Shown here: one piece after another, positions 1-8,575 of the stretch
Position numbering within the stretch: the stretch's first letter is position 1
Layout: every line of letters starts with the position of its first letter
Source of the DNA: JAWHTC01 sp032586155
GTDB lineage: Bacteria; Pseudomonadota; Alphaproteobacteria; Rhodobacterales; Rhodobacteraceae
Length of the DNA: 64,000 bases
Reading direction: 5' to 3'
Assembly: GCF_032586155.1 (NCBI RefSeq)
Contig: NZ_JAWHTC010000001.1
Location: 124,001 to 188,000, forward strand
Program-made: the position numbers and the translations under genes
Notes under the pieces: generated by a model
Seen by the model: only the letters and a program-made list of their open reading frames with translations
Databases searched by the model: none
Told to the model about the DNA's origin: nothing

Positions 1-1914
1 GGTGCCACCAAGGTGCATGACGATCTGACATCGAACCTTTGCTATGACTGGGGCTTTGTTGAGGAAAACAAGGGAGCCGTGGAAGAGGCGATTGCCAATG
101 CGGCCCACGTGACCACGCTTGAGCTGCGCAACAACCGGCTGGTTGCCAACCCGATGGAACCGCGCGTGGCGATTGGGGACTACAACAAGGCGGGCGATGA
201 CAGCACGCTTTACACCACCAGCCAGAACCCGCACGTGATCCGCCTGTTGATGGGCGCTTTCGTTCTGGGCATTCCCGAGCACAAGCTGCGCGTTATTGCA
301 CCCGATGTCGGGGGCGGTTTCGGGTCGAAAATCTTCCACTATGCGGAAGAGGCATTCTGCACCTTTGCCGCCAAGGCGATCAACCGTCCGGTCAAGTGGA
401 CCTCGTCGCGGTCTGAAGCGTTCATGAGCGATGCCCATGGCCGCGACCACGTGACCAAGATCGAACTGGCGCTGGATGCGGACAACAACTTTACCGCCAT
501 CCGCACCGAGACCTATGCCAATATGGGGGCTTACCTGAGCACCTTTGCACCGTCGGTGCCGACATGGCTGCATGGCACGCTGATGGCGGGCAACTACAAG
601 ACGCCGGTGATCTATGTGAACGTGAAGGCGGTCTTTACCAACACGGTGCCGGTGGATGCCTATCGCGGCGCGGGTCGCCCAGAGGCGACGTTCCAGCTGG
701 AGCGGGTGATCGACAAGGCGGCGCGTGAATTGGGCGTTGACCCGATTGCCCTGCGGCGTCAGAACTTCGTCACCCAGTTCCCCTATGCCACCCCGGTGGC
801 GGTGGAATATGACACCGGCGATTACAACGGCACGATGGATGTGCTGGAGAAGATGGCCGACCTGTCGGGTTTTGAAGCCCGCCGCAAGGAAAGCGAGGCA
901 CGCGGCAAACTGCGTGGCCTTGGCCTGAACTGCTACATCGAGGCTTGTGGCATCGCGCCGAGCCAGTTGGTTGGTCAGTTGGGCGCACGTGCTGGTTTGT
1001 ATGAATCAGCTACCGTTCGAGTGAATGCCACCGGCGGCATCGTCGTGATGACCGGCAGCCACAGCCACGGGCAGGGGCACGAAACCACCTTCCCGCAAGT
1101 TATCGCAGACATGATCGGGATTGATGCCTCGATGGTCGAGATCGAACATGGCGACACCCAGAACACGCCGATGGGCATGGGCACCTATGGTTCACGCTCG
1201 ATTGCTGTGGGGGGCTCGGCCATGGTGCGGGCTGCCGAGAAGGTGATCAACAAGGCCCGCAAGATTGCGGCGCACCTGATGGAAGCCAGCGATGCAGATG
1301 TCGAGTTGAAGGACGGGCAGTTCACCGTTGCAGGGACCGACAAGTCGGTCGCCTGGGGCGATGTCACGCTGGCAGCTTACGTGCCGCACAACTATCCGCT
1401 GGAAGACATCGAACCGGGGCTTGAAGAGACGGCGTTCTATGATCCGTCGAACTTCACCTACCCGGCGGGCGCCTATGCCTGCGAGGTTGAGGTCGACCCT
1501 GAAACCGGCAAAGTGGAAATCCAACGCTTCAACGCAGCGGATGACTTTGGCAATATCATCAACCCGATGATCGTCGACGGCCAGGTCCATGGCGGGATTG
1601 GTCAGGGGATTGGCCAGGCACTATTGGAAAACTGTGCCTATGACGAGGATGGTCAGCTTCTGAGCGCATCCTTCATGGACTATGCCATGCCACGTGCTGA
1701 TGATGTGCCGTTCTACGGCGTGGATCACTCCAGCCAGACGCCATGCACCCATAACCCGCTTGGGGTGAAGGGTTGTGGCGAGGCCGGGGCAATCGGCTCA
1801 CCGCCAGCGGTGGTCAACGCCGTGATAGATGCGCTGCAATCGGGCGGCCATAACGTAACTCACATCGATATGCCCATGTCGCCGTCGCGCGTCTGGGCGG
1901 CGATGAACGGTTAA
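1..1914 (+). CDS. Xanthine/CO dehydrogenase family large subunit, form II CoxL-like (5' partial)
   Basis: Large, molybdenum-cofactor-binding catalytic subunit of a molybdenum hydroxylase; about 637 residues are present. The frame is open to the first base, so the N-terminus lies outside the window (the family is usually about 780-800 aa). The active-site loop reads AYRGAGR (bases 658-678), the form II signature; true aerobic CO dehydrogenase (form I) has AYxCSFR. Other cofactor signatures are GGGFGSK near base 310, GQGHETTFPQ and, at the C-terminus, GVKGCGEAGAIGSPPAV with the conserved catalytic Glu. The FAD subunit follows after 15 bp in the same direction; the 2Fe-2S subunit is presumably upstream. 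The family is sure. The substrate is unknown: form II enzymes are generally not proven CO oxidisers. Confidence 0.93.
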   Translation, partial: GATKVHDDLTSNLCYDWGFVEENKGAVEEAIANAAHVTTLELRNNRLVANPMEPRVAIGDYNKAGDDSTLYTTSQNPHVIRLLMGAFVLGIPEHKLRVIAPDVGGGFGSKIFHYAEEAFCTFAAKAINRPVKWTSSRSEAFMSDAHGRDHVTKIELALDADNNFTAIRTETYANMGAYLSTFAPSVPTWLHGTLMAGNYKTPVIYVNVKAVFTNTVPVDAYRGAGRPEATFQLERVIDKAARELGVDPIALRRQNFVTQFPYATPVAVEYDTGDYNGTMDVLEKMADLSGFEARRKESEARGKLRGLGLNCYIEACGIAPSQLVGQLGARAGLYESATVRVNATGGIVVMTGSHSHGQGHETTFPQVIADMIGIDASMVEIEHGDTQNTPMGMGTYGSRSIAVGGSAMVRAAEKVINKARKIAAHLMEASDADVELKDGQFTVAGTDKSVAWGDVTLAAYVPHNYPLEDIEPGLEETAFYDPSNFTYPAGAYACEVEVDPETGKVEIQRFNAADDFGNIINPMIVDGQVHGGIGQGIGQALLENCAYDEDGQLLSASFMDYAMPRADDVPFYGVDHSSQTPCTHNPLGVKGCGEAGAIGSPPAVVNAVIDALQSGGHNVTHIDMPMSPSRVWAAMNG

Positions 1915-1929
1915 GGGAGGACCGGAACA

Positions 1930-2706
1930 ATGTATGCATTTGATTTTGAGAAACCCTCGACCGTTGCCGAAGCGGTTGCCGCATTGGGAGATGAAGACGC
2001 GCAGGCGCTGGGCGGGGGACAGACCCTGATCCCGACGCTGAAACAGCGGTTGGCTTCGCCATCCAAGCTGGTCTCGCTGGCCGGGATTGCTGAGATGAAG
2101 GGTGTCACCATCGCCGATGGTGTGTTGACCATCGGCGGCGGGGCGACCCATGCCGAGGTTGCGGCGGACGCCTGTGCGCCGCTGGCGGCGCTGGCGGGCA
2201 ACATCGGTGATCCGGCGGTGCGTAATCGCGGTACCATTGGCGGGTCACTGGCCAACAATGACCCGTCGGCGGACTACCCGGCGGCGATGCTGGCGCTGAA
2301 ATCCACCATCGTGACCAATGCGCGCGAGATTGCAGGGGATGACTACTTCCAGGGGTTGTTTGAGACGGCGCTTGAGGAGGGTGAGATCATCACCTCGGTG
2401 CGCTGCGAGATCCCGGACGGGGCGAACTATCAGAAGTTCGAACAGCCTGCGTCGCGCTTTGCCTTGGTGGGCGTGTTCGTGGCGCGTTATGCCGACGGCG
2501 TGCGCGTCGGCGTGACCGGTGCCAGCGAAGAGGGTGCGTTCCGCTGGAGCGAGGCCGAGGCGGCGTTGAACGCCAACTTCTCGGCGGATGCTTTGGATGG
2601 GATGGCACCCAGTGCGGACGGGATGATTTCCGATCTGCATGGCTCGGGGGCCTATCGCGCCCATCTGGTGGGAGTCATGGCACGGCGGGCCGTGGCCGCT
2701 ATTTGA
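1930..2706 (+). CDS. FAD-binding (CoxM-like) subunit of molybdenum hydroxylase
   Basis: Medium subunit that passes electrons from the 2Fe-2S subunit to FAD in the xanthine dehydrogenase/CO dehydrogenase family. The 258 residues match the usual CoxM length. Both FAD-binding signatures are visible: LGGGQTLIPTLKQRL near residues 27-41 and TIGGSLANNDPSADYPA near residues 103-119. The start ATG is preceded by a purine-rich site (GGGAGG) and lies 15 bp after the large subunit stop, so the two are cotranscribed and form one enzyme. A strong terminator follows, making this the last gene of the operon. Confidence 0.93.
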   Translation: MYAFDFEKPSTVAEAVAALGDEDAQALGGGQTLIPTLKQRLASPSKLVSLAGIAEMKGVTIADGVLTIGGGATHAEVAADACAPLAALAGNIGDPAVRNRGTIGGSLANNDPSADYPAAMLALKSTIVTNAREIAGDDYFQGLFETALEEGEIITSVRCEIPDGANYQKFEQPASRFALVGVFVARYADGVRVGVTGASEEGAFRWSEAEAALNANFSADALDGMAPSADGMISDLHGSGAYRAHLVGVMARRAVAAI

Positions 2707-2727
2707 GCCACTGAATCATGAAACGAG

Positions 2728-2755
2728 AAAGCCCCCGTCTGTGCGGGGGCTTTTT
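2728..2755 (+). terminator. Rho-independent terminator of the molybdenum hydroxylase operon
   Basis: Perfect stem GCCCCCG / CGGGGGC (2731-2737 and 2744-2750) with loop TCTGTG, flanked by AAA on the left and a T-rich run on the right. It lies 21 bp after the FAD subunit stop. Confidence 0.9.
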
Positions 2756-2808
2756 CTTTTCCTGATCGCGGCGCAGACTGAGCCTCGTAGATGCGAGGAG
2801 AAAAGGAC

Positions 2809-3198
2809 ATGAACAAGACGATCAATACAGACACGGCACCGCCGCCCTATTCGGCGTATTCGCAGGCCGTGGAGGTGCCGCCCGGTGCGCGCACGGTCTA
2901 CATCTCGGGTCAGGTCGGGGCCGAGCTGGATGGTACAGTCGTAGATGATGTGCGGCGGCAACACGAGCTGGCATGGCAAAATGTTTTTGCCATTCTGGAG
3001 GCCGCCGGGATGGGTAAGACCGACATCGTGGATGTGTTTGCCATCGTCACGGATCAGGCCGGCGTGCCGATGTTCCGCGAGGTGCGGGATCAGATGATTG
3101 GTGGGCATTTGGCCTGTTCGACGATCATGATCGCGGGGCTTGCCAGCCCGGACTGGAAAATCGAGATCGCAGTCCGGGCGGCGAAGATCGATAGTTGA
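2809..3198 (+). CDS. RidA family protein (YjgF/YER057c/UK114)
   Basis: 129-residue protein of the RidA fold; canonical members deaminate reactive enamine/imine intermediates. The motifs YSAYSQAVEVPPGARTVYISGQ and KIEIAVRAA show the family. The start is placed at the ATG preceded by GAGGAGAAAAGGA; an upstream in-frame ATG at 2791 overlaps this ribosome-binding site and is unlikely. The catalytic Arg of canonical RidA (the R of ARLP near the C-terminus) is replaced: the region reads IAGLASP, with Gly110 at that position. Simple imine deaminase activity is therefore doubtful and this is probably a divergent Rid subfamily. It sits alone between a terminator and a convergent RND operon. Confidence 0.88.
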   Translation: MNKTINTDTAPPPYSAYSQAVEVPPGARTVYISGQVGAELDGTVVDDVRRQHELAWQNVFAILEAAGMGKTDIVDVFAIVTDQAGVPMFREVRDQMIGGHLACSTIMIAGLASPDWKIEIAVRAAKIDS

Positions 3199-3223
3199 GG
3201 GCGGCTTGGACCGCCCCCAAAAC

Positions 3224-6200
3224 TCAGGTTTTGAATACGCGGTAGATCGCCGGGATCACCAGAACGGTCAGCAAGGTTGAACTGAGCAGACCGAACAGCA
3301 GCGAAATGGCGAGGCCCTGGAAGATCGGGTCGGCCAGGATCACAACCGCGCCGATCATGGCGGCAATCGCCGTCAACAGGATCGGTTTGAAGCGGATGGC
3401 TCCTGCCGCCAGAAGTGTGTCGATCAATGGCGTGTCCTCGTCGGCCTCGTTGCGGATGAAATCCACCAGTAGGATCGAGTTGCGCACGATGATGCCCGCC
3501 AGCGCGATGAAACCGATCATCGAGGTGGCCGAGAACGGCGCGCCCAGCCACCAGTGGCCACCGATGATGCCAAGGAAGGTGAGCGGGATCGGTGTGAGGA
3601 TCACCAGCGGCAGACGGAACGACCCGAATTGCGCCACGACGAGGATGTAGATACCCAATAGAGCCACGGCAAAGGCCGCGCCCATGTCACGGAAGGTGAT
3701 CCATGTGACCTCCCATTCGCCATCCCACAGCAGGGTGACGGCGGTGTCGTCTTCGGGCTGGCCATTGAGGCGGATCGTGGGCTTGGTGCCCTCTTCCCAT
3801 TCCATCTTGTCCAATTCCTCGGCCACGGCGAGCATGCCGTAGAGGGGCGCCTCGAACTCGCCTGCCAGCTCGGCCATGACCATTTCGGCATAGCGGCCAT
3901 TGTGGCGGAAGATCGGGAACGAGGCCTTTTCCTCGTGGACTTCGATCACGTCGCCCAATTCCACGACACCGCGTGCGCCGGGAAGGACGTTGGCGGGGAT
4001 CGGGGTGGACATGAAACGCTCATCAAGCACGCGGTCGGATTTGTCCCGCTCGACCCGGATCGGGATCGGGCGGCGGCCGTCTTCGCGGTGTGAATATCCG
4101 ACCGTCATGCCACCGTTGAGGATGCCGAGTGTGTCAAAGACGTCGCTTTCCTGCACCTGGTGGAATTCCAACTGGTCAGTCGAGATCGTGGCGCGCAGGC
4201 GGCGCGGTTGGATGCCGAAACTGTCATCGGTGTCGACGATGTAAGGAATAGCCTCGAAGGCCTGGCGGATTTTCGATGCCACCTCGCGGCGGGTTTCGGC
4301 GTCGGGGCCATAGACCTCGGCCAGGAGGGTGGCGATGACCGGCGGGCCAGGGGGCGGTTCGACGGTTTTGAGCGAGGTTCCGGGGGGCACATCAAGAGCA
4401 AGGACGCGGTCGCGGATTTCCAGCGCGATGTCGTGAGACGAGCGTTCTCGGTGGTGTTTGGCCGCAAGGTTGATCTGCACGTCGCCCATCTGCGGCTGAT
4501 TGCGCAGGTAGTAGTGGCGCACGAGGCCGTTGAAGTTGAAGGGTGCGGACGCCCCGGCATGAGTTTGGGTTGAGATCACCTCGGGCAGGTCCAGCACGGC
4601 GGCAGCAACCTTTTGCGCGACGGCGTCGGTAGCTTCGACCGAGGAGCCCTCGGGCAGGTCGATGACGACGCTGAGTTCGGACTTGTTGTCGAACGGCAGA
4701 AGCTTGACCGTCACATCCTTAGTGTAGAGCAGGCCAAGCGAACCGAAGGAGGCCACGGCGGTGATCAGCAGGAACATCAGCGCGATGAACTTGGACCGCA
4801 ACAGGGGTTTGGCCACGGCGATATAGGATTTTTCCAGAATGCCGCCGTGATGGCCGCCATGGACATCATCCCCGGCATGGGCTGACATATCGGCGTTGCC
4901 TGCAAATTTCAGCATCAGCCACGGGGTGATGATGACGGCAACGAAGAATGAGAAGATCATCGCGGCCGAGGCATTGGCTGGGATCGGCGACATGTAGGGG
5001 CCCATCAACCCGCTGACAAAGAGCATCGGCAGCAGGGCGGCGACAACGGTCAGCGTGGCGACGATGGTGGGGTTGCCCACCTCGGCCACGGCGCGGATTG
5101 CCTTTTCAACGCGGGAGGCCTTGTCCTTCATGGCCCAGTGGCGTGCGATGTTTTCGATCACCACGATGGCGTCATCGACAAGGATACCGATCGAGAAGAT
5201 CAGCGCGAAAAGCGACACGCGGTTGAGCGTATAGCCCATGATCCAGGCGGCAAAGAGGGTGAGCAGGATGGTCACGGGGATGACCACGGCGACCACGATG
5301 GATTCGCGCCAGCCGATGGCGATCAGCACCAATGCGACGATCGAGACGGTGGCGAGGCCGAGGTGGAACAGGAGTTCGTTGGCCTTCTCATCCGCGGTTT
5401 CGCCATAGTCGCGGGTGACGTCGATCTGGATCGCGTCGGGCACCATTTTCGGGGCCAGTTGATCGACGCGGTGCAGGATTTCCTCGGCCACAAGCACGGC
5501 GTTGGCGCCGGCGCGTTTGGCAATCGCGAGGGTCACTGCGGGGGTTCGGTGGATGTTGCCAGCCCCGTCGCGGATCACGTTGGCAACCATCTTGTCGGAG
5601 GTGTCGGGGACATAGGAAACATCGGCAACGTCGCGCACGTAGACGGGGCGATTGTCGCGCGAGGTCAGCAGCAGGTTGGCGACCTGCGCCGGGGCGCGCA
5701 GGGTCTGACCGGCGACAAGGGCGATTTGTTCACCGTTGTTGCGGATATTGCCAGTCGAGAACGCCTTGTTTGCCATCTGCACCTTGCCGGCCAGCTGTTG
5801 CAAAGTGACACCGTAGAGCGCGAGGCGCTCGGGGTCGGGGGCGATGCGGATCGCCTCAGGGCTGTCGCCGACAAGGTAGGAGAGACCGACATTGTCGATC
5901 TTGGCCAGCTCGACCTGCAATTCGCGGGCGATGCGGGTGATGTCGTTGGCGGTGACGTGGCTCTCGCCCGGCTTGGCCGAAAGTGTGAGCGTCACGATCG
6001 CGACGTCATCAATGCCGCGACCGACGATCAGGGGTTCCTGAATGCCAACAGGGATGCGGTCCATGTTGGCGCGCACCTTGTCATGCACGCGCAGGATTGC
6101 GGTGTCAGTCGAGGTGCCGACAAGGAAGCGAGCGGCGACCATGGCATAGTCATCCATCGAGGACGAATAGACATGTTCGACCTCGTTGATGCCCTTGACG

Positions 6201-6457
6201 ATGGTTTCCATCGGCTCGGTCACCAGTTTCACGGCGTCCTCGGCGCGAAGGCCGGGGGCCTGGATGTGGATATCCACGAGGGGCACCGAGATTTGCGGCT
6301 CTTCCTCGCGCGGGAGGGCGAAGAGGGCGACCAGGCCCACCGCCAGCGCGGCAAGGATCATCAGCGGCGTGAGCGGCGACTGGATGAAGCTGCGGGTCAG
6401 ACCACCGGCGATGCCGAGGGGTTTGTCCTCGGGGGCGGTTTTCTTAGTGTCCGTCAT
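3224..6457 (-). CDS. Efflux RND transporter permease subunit
   Basis: 1077-residue inner-membrane proton antiporter of the RND superfamily, AcrB/MexB-like in length. It has an N-terminal membrane segment (about residues 30-50), a large periplasmic porter domain, the TM4 signature GILVDDAIVVIEN with the paired Asp residues of the proton relay, and a second duplicated half ending in LLSSTLLTVLVIPAIYRVF. A His-rich loop (HAGDDVHGGHHGG) sits mid-protein between the halves and might bind metal. The start overlaps the end of the adaptor gene by 14 bp, so the two are translated together and form the pump. No outer-membrane TolC-like gene is adjacent. The substrate cannot be told from sequence. Confidence 0.95.
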   Translation of the reverse strand: MTDTKKTAPEDKPLGIAGGLTRSFIQSPLTPLMILAALAVGLVALFALPREEEPQISVPLVDIHIQAPGLRAEDAVKLVTEPMETIVKGINEVEHVYSSSMDDYAMVAARFLVGTSTDTAILRVHDKVRANMDRIPVGIQEPLIVGRGIDDVAIVTLTLSAKPGESHVTANDITRIARELQVELAKIDNVGLSYLVGDSPEAIRIAPDPERLALYGVTLQQLAGKVQMANKAFSTGNIRNNGEQIALVAGQTLRAPAQVANLLLTSRDNRPVYVRDVADVSYVPDTSDKMVANVIRDGAGNIHRTPAVTLAIAKRAGANAVLVAEEILHRVDQLAPKMVPDAIQIDVTRDYGETADEKANELLFHLGLATVSIVALVLIAIGWRESIVVAVVIPVTILLTLFAAWIMGYTLNRVSLFALIFSIGILVDDAIVVIENIARHWAMKDKASRVEKAIRAVAEVGNPTIVATLTVVAALLPMLFVSGLMGPYMSPIPANASAAMIFSFFVAVIITPWLMLKFAGNADMSAHAGDDVHGGHHGGILEKSYIAVAKPLLRSKFIALMFLLITAVASFGSLGLLYTKDVTVKLLPFDNKSELSVVIDLPEGSSVEATDAVAQKVAAAVLDLPEVISTQTHAGASAPFNFNGLVRHYYLRNQPQMGDVQINLAAKHHRERSSHDIALEIRDRVLALDVPPGTSLKTVEPPPGPPVIATLLAEVYGPDAETRREVASKIRQAFEAIPYIVDTDDSFGIQPRRLRATISTDQLEFHQVQESDVFDTLGILNGGMTVGYSHREDGRRPIPIRVERDKSDRVLDERFMSTPIPANVLPGARGVVELGDVIEVHEEKASFPIFRHNGRYAEMVMAELAGEFEAPLYGMLAVAEELDKMEWEEGTKPTIRLNGQPEDDTAVTLLWDGEWEVTWITFRDMGAAFAVALLGIYILVVAQFGSFRLPLVILTPIPLTFLGIIGGHWWLGAPFSATSMIGFIALAGIIVRNSILLVDFIRNEADEDTPLIDTLLAAGAIRFKPILLTAIAAMIGAVVILADPIFQGLAISLLFGLLSSTLLTVLVIPAIYRVFKT

Positions 6458-7469
6458 TGCCGTGATCCTTTGCCGGGGTATAGGCGACGTCCTTGGTCAG
6501 GGTGACGTTTTCACCTTCCGAGAGACCCGAGAGGACTTCGATCATCGATTTTCCGTCAATTACATGGTGTTCACCGGGCACGATGGCGCGCAGGGTGCCG
6601 TGCTCGCCTTCTTTGACGGTCACGAAATCAAGGCCCATGCGGGTGACGACAAGGTCGGCGGGCACCAGCAGCGCGGAGGTTTCGCCAACGGGCAGGCGTA
6701 CGAGGACACGGGCGTCGACAAAGCCCGAGCCAAGTTCGGACATTTCTACATCGGCGATCACACGGCCATTCTGGATTTGCGGGTAGACCTTGGCGAGTTT
6801 GCCGGTCTGCGTGGAGCCGTCTTCGCCGATTTGGATGTCGGCGCCTTCGCGCAGGAAAGCGGCGTGGCGTTCCGGCACGGCAAGGCGCAGGTAGAAGCCA
6901 CCGCCTCCGATCATCGAGACGACCTCGCCCGGCATCAGGACCGAGCCGGTGGTGACGGGCACAGTGAGGACACGGCCTGATATGGGGGCCAGCACCGCGC
7001 CTTCGGCGGCGCGCTGTTCGATGACGCGTTTCTCGGCCTCGATCGATTCGATCTGGCTTGTCAGCACGTCGACCTGGGTGCGGAGCGCATCGAGCCGTTG
7101 GACTGTGGTTACTCCGCGTTTCAAGAGGTCTTCACCGCGGGTCAGTTCGGTTTGGGCATTTTCAAGCTGCGATTGTAGGGCGTCGACCTGGGCAACAATG
7201 CTGTCGAGTTGCAGCGCAAGCTTGGCGTCGTAAATGGTGCCGATCTGCTGACCTTCGGTCACGTCGGTGCCTTCAGAGACGGTGATTTCGGTCAGCGTGC
7301 CGCCGATGCGTGAACGGGCCGGGACGTTGTTACGCGCCTCGACCTTGCCGAATACGGCCTTCCATTCGGTGATGGTGGTCATGGTGACGGTGGTCAGCTC
7401 TTCGGTGGCGGCGGGCGTGGTAAAGGGCAAGCTAATCCCCAGTACGGCGGCGATGATCATCCTGCGCAT
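6444..7469 (-). CDS. Efflux RND transporter periplasmic adaptor subunit
   Basis: 341-residue membrane-fusion (HlyD/AcrA-type) protein linking the RND permease to an outer-membrane channel. An N-terminal signal sequence (MRRMIIAAVLGISLPFTTPA) is followed by a lipoyl half-motif, a long alpha-hairpin (about residues 95-150, rich in Leu, Gln and Glu), the second lipoyl half (GAVLAPISGRVLTVPV) and beta-barrel domains. The start is supported by GAAGGAAA 9 bp upstream. It is first gene of the two-gene efflux operon, with a promoter and TetR-type palindrome upstream. Confidence 0.93.
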   Translation of the reverse strand: MRRMIIAAVLGISLPFTTPAATEELTTVTMTTITEWKAVFGKVEARNNVPARSRIGGTLTEITVSEGTDVTEGQQIGTIYDAKLALQLDSIVAQVDALQSQLENAQTELTRGEDLLKRGVTTVQRLDALRTQVDVLTSQIESIEAEKRVIEQRAAEGAVLAPISGRVLTVPVTTGSVLMPGEVVSMIGGGGFYLRLAVPERHAAFLREGADIQIGEDGSTQTGKLAKVYPQIQNGRVIADVEMSELGSGFVDARVLVRLPVGETSALLVPADLVVTRMGLDFVTVKEGEHGTLRAIVPGEHHVIDGKSMIEVLSGLSEGENVTLTKDVAYTPAKDHGNDGH

Positions 7470-7519
7470 GACAGAGTTTCCTTCAAATCAGGTTCGTGGC
7501 ATACATATGCAAGTTTTAA

Positions 7520-7547
7520 TATATATTGCAAGGGGCATTTTCCACAA
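7520..7547 (-). promoter_or_regulatory. Putative promoter of the RND efflux operon
   Basis: Reading the minus strand, TTGTGG (7547-7542) and TATATA (7525-7520) are separated by 16 bp and lie about 50 bp upstream of the adaptor start. This is a reasonable sigma-70 promoter by eye, with no experimental support. Confidence 0.45.
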
Positions 7548-7554
7548 TTGCTTG

Positions 7555-7568
7555 ACCGACCGGTCGGT
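7555..7568. promoter_or_regulatory. TetR-type operator palindrome
   Basis: ACCGACCGGTCGGT is a perfect 14-bp palindrome just upstream of the putative efflux promoter. GACCGACCGGTC-like palindromes are typical TetR/AcrR-family operators in front of RND pumps. No TetR gene is encoded next to it in this window, so the regulator must be elsewhere. Confidence 0.6.
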
Positions 7569-7832
7569 TTAATAGTAATTTGTTTCTCACGCGCAGTATT
7601 GCATTTGCCTATGGCGGCCTTGTCGCGTGCCGGGTTGTGTGTACTGTCGGGTATTGGAAGCCGAAAACCGTGCTCTTTCAAGGGTACGAAGGAAAACAAG
7701 GGGATCTGACGAGGGCAAAGGATGTCGCTGTGCGGGTGGAGAATGCACAGAAACATGGTTTTGACGGTTACAAAATACCGTTGAATCAATGACCTTGCGA
7801 ATCGAACAGGACCCAAAGGGAGAAAACGTCTG

Positions 7833-7877
7833 ATGAAGACGTCCACCAAAATTGTTGTATGTGGATACGCCGAGTGA
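7833..7877 (+). CDS. Short leader ORF coupled to the maiA-like gene
   Basis: A 14-codon ORF (MKTSTKIVVCGYAE) begins 10 nt after a good ribosome-binding site (AAAGGGAG, 7815-7822). Its TGA overlaps the downstream ATG as TGATG. The downstream gene has no clear ribosome-binding site of its own, so coupling from this leader would explain its translation. An inverted repeat, ACGTCT-5 nt-AGACGT (7826-7842), covers the leader start and could sequester it. No coding conservation can be checked from one sequence, so this is tentative. Confidence 0.35.
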   Translation: MKTSTKIVVCGYAE

Positions 7878-8521
7878 TGCGATTTCACGGCTATTTCCGT
7901 AGTTCTTCGGCCTATCGTTGCCGTATCGCCTTCAATTTGAAGGGGATCGAGTATGATTTCGAGCAGGTGCATCTGAAGCACGGGGCGCAGAAGGACGCGG
8001 CTTACAAGGCGCTCAATCCACAGATGCTGGTTCCGACACTGGAAACCGATGAGGGCGATCGCCTGATCCAATCTCTGGCGATACTGGAATGGCTGGACGA
8101 GACCCACCCCGAACCGCCGATACTGTCGCGCGACCCGTTAACCCGGGCCAGAGAACGTGGCTTTGCCCAGGTAATTGCCTGTGAAATCCACCCGCTGCAA
8201 AACCTGCGGGTGCTGAAATACCTTGGTCAAGAGCTGGGTGCGGACGCGGATCAGACAAGCGCCTGGCTGGCGCGTTGGCTGGGCGACGGGCTTGAGGCCT
8301 GTGAGGGACTGTTGGCGCAAACCGGGGCGGCGACGTCGTTTTGCTACGGCGAGCAGCCGGGCCTTGCGGATATCTGTCTGGTACCGCAGGTGTTTTCGGC
8401 CCAGCGGTTCAATGTCGATATCAGCCACCTGACCCGCGTGAACGAGATTTATAACAATTGCGCCGCCTTGCCCGCATTCGAGCAGGCGCACCCGAAGAAC
8501 CAACCGGATTTCGAGCCCTGA
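7877..8521 (+). CDS. maiA: Maleylacetoacetate isomerase / zeta-class glutathione S-transferase
   Basis: 214-residue cytosolic enzyme of the zeta GST family, which isomerises maleylacetoacetate to fumarylacetoacetate with glutathione in tyrosine/homogentisate breakdown. The N-terminus MRFHGYFRSSSAYRCRIAFN carries the SSxxxR glutathione motif of MaiA. NPQMLVPTLE and QSLAILEWLDE are the thioredoxin-fold cis-Pro and gamma-Glu binding segments. The start at 7877 matches family N-termini and overlaps the stop of a short leader ORF; an ATG at 7859 would add six unconserved residues. No homogentisate genes lie nearby, so another GSH-dependent role is possible. Confidence 0.85.
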   Translation: MRFHGYFRSSSAYRCRIAFNLKGIEYDFEQVHLKHGAQKDAAYKALNPQMLVPTLETDEGDRLIQSLAILEWLDETHPEPPILSRDPLTRARERGFAQVIACEIHPLQNLRVLKYLGQELGADADQTSAWLARWLGDGLEACEGLLAQTGAATSFCYGEQPGLADICLVPQVFSAQRFNVDISHLTRVNEIYNNCAALPAFEQAHPKNQPDFEP

Positions 8522-8575
8522 ACAGTTTGGGGCAATCCACAACCATCCATCATTAATGACAAAGGGAGATGTCAG

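Noticed and set aside
3199..3216. GGGCGG/CCGCCC hairpin between convergent RidA and RND genes
   Set aside because: No T tract on either strand and only a 6-bp stem, so I do not call it a terminator.
5138..6505. Long open frame on the plus strand opposite the RND permease (455 codons)
   Set aside because: Asp-, His- and Gly-rich composition with no family match; it is the antisense of a GC-rich gene.
7580..7792. 70-codon open frame between efflux operon and maiA
   Set aside because: No ribosome-binding site, no motif; it crosses the promoter region.
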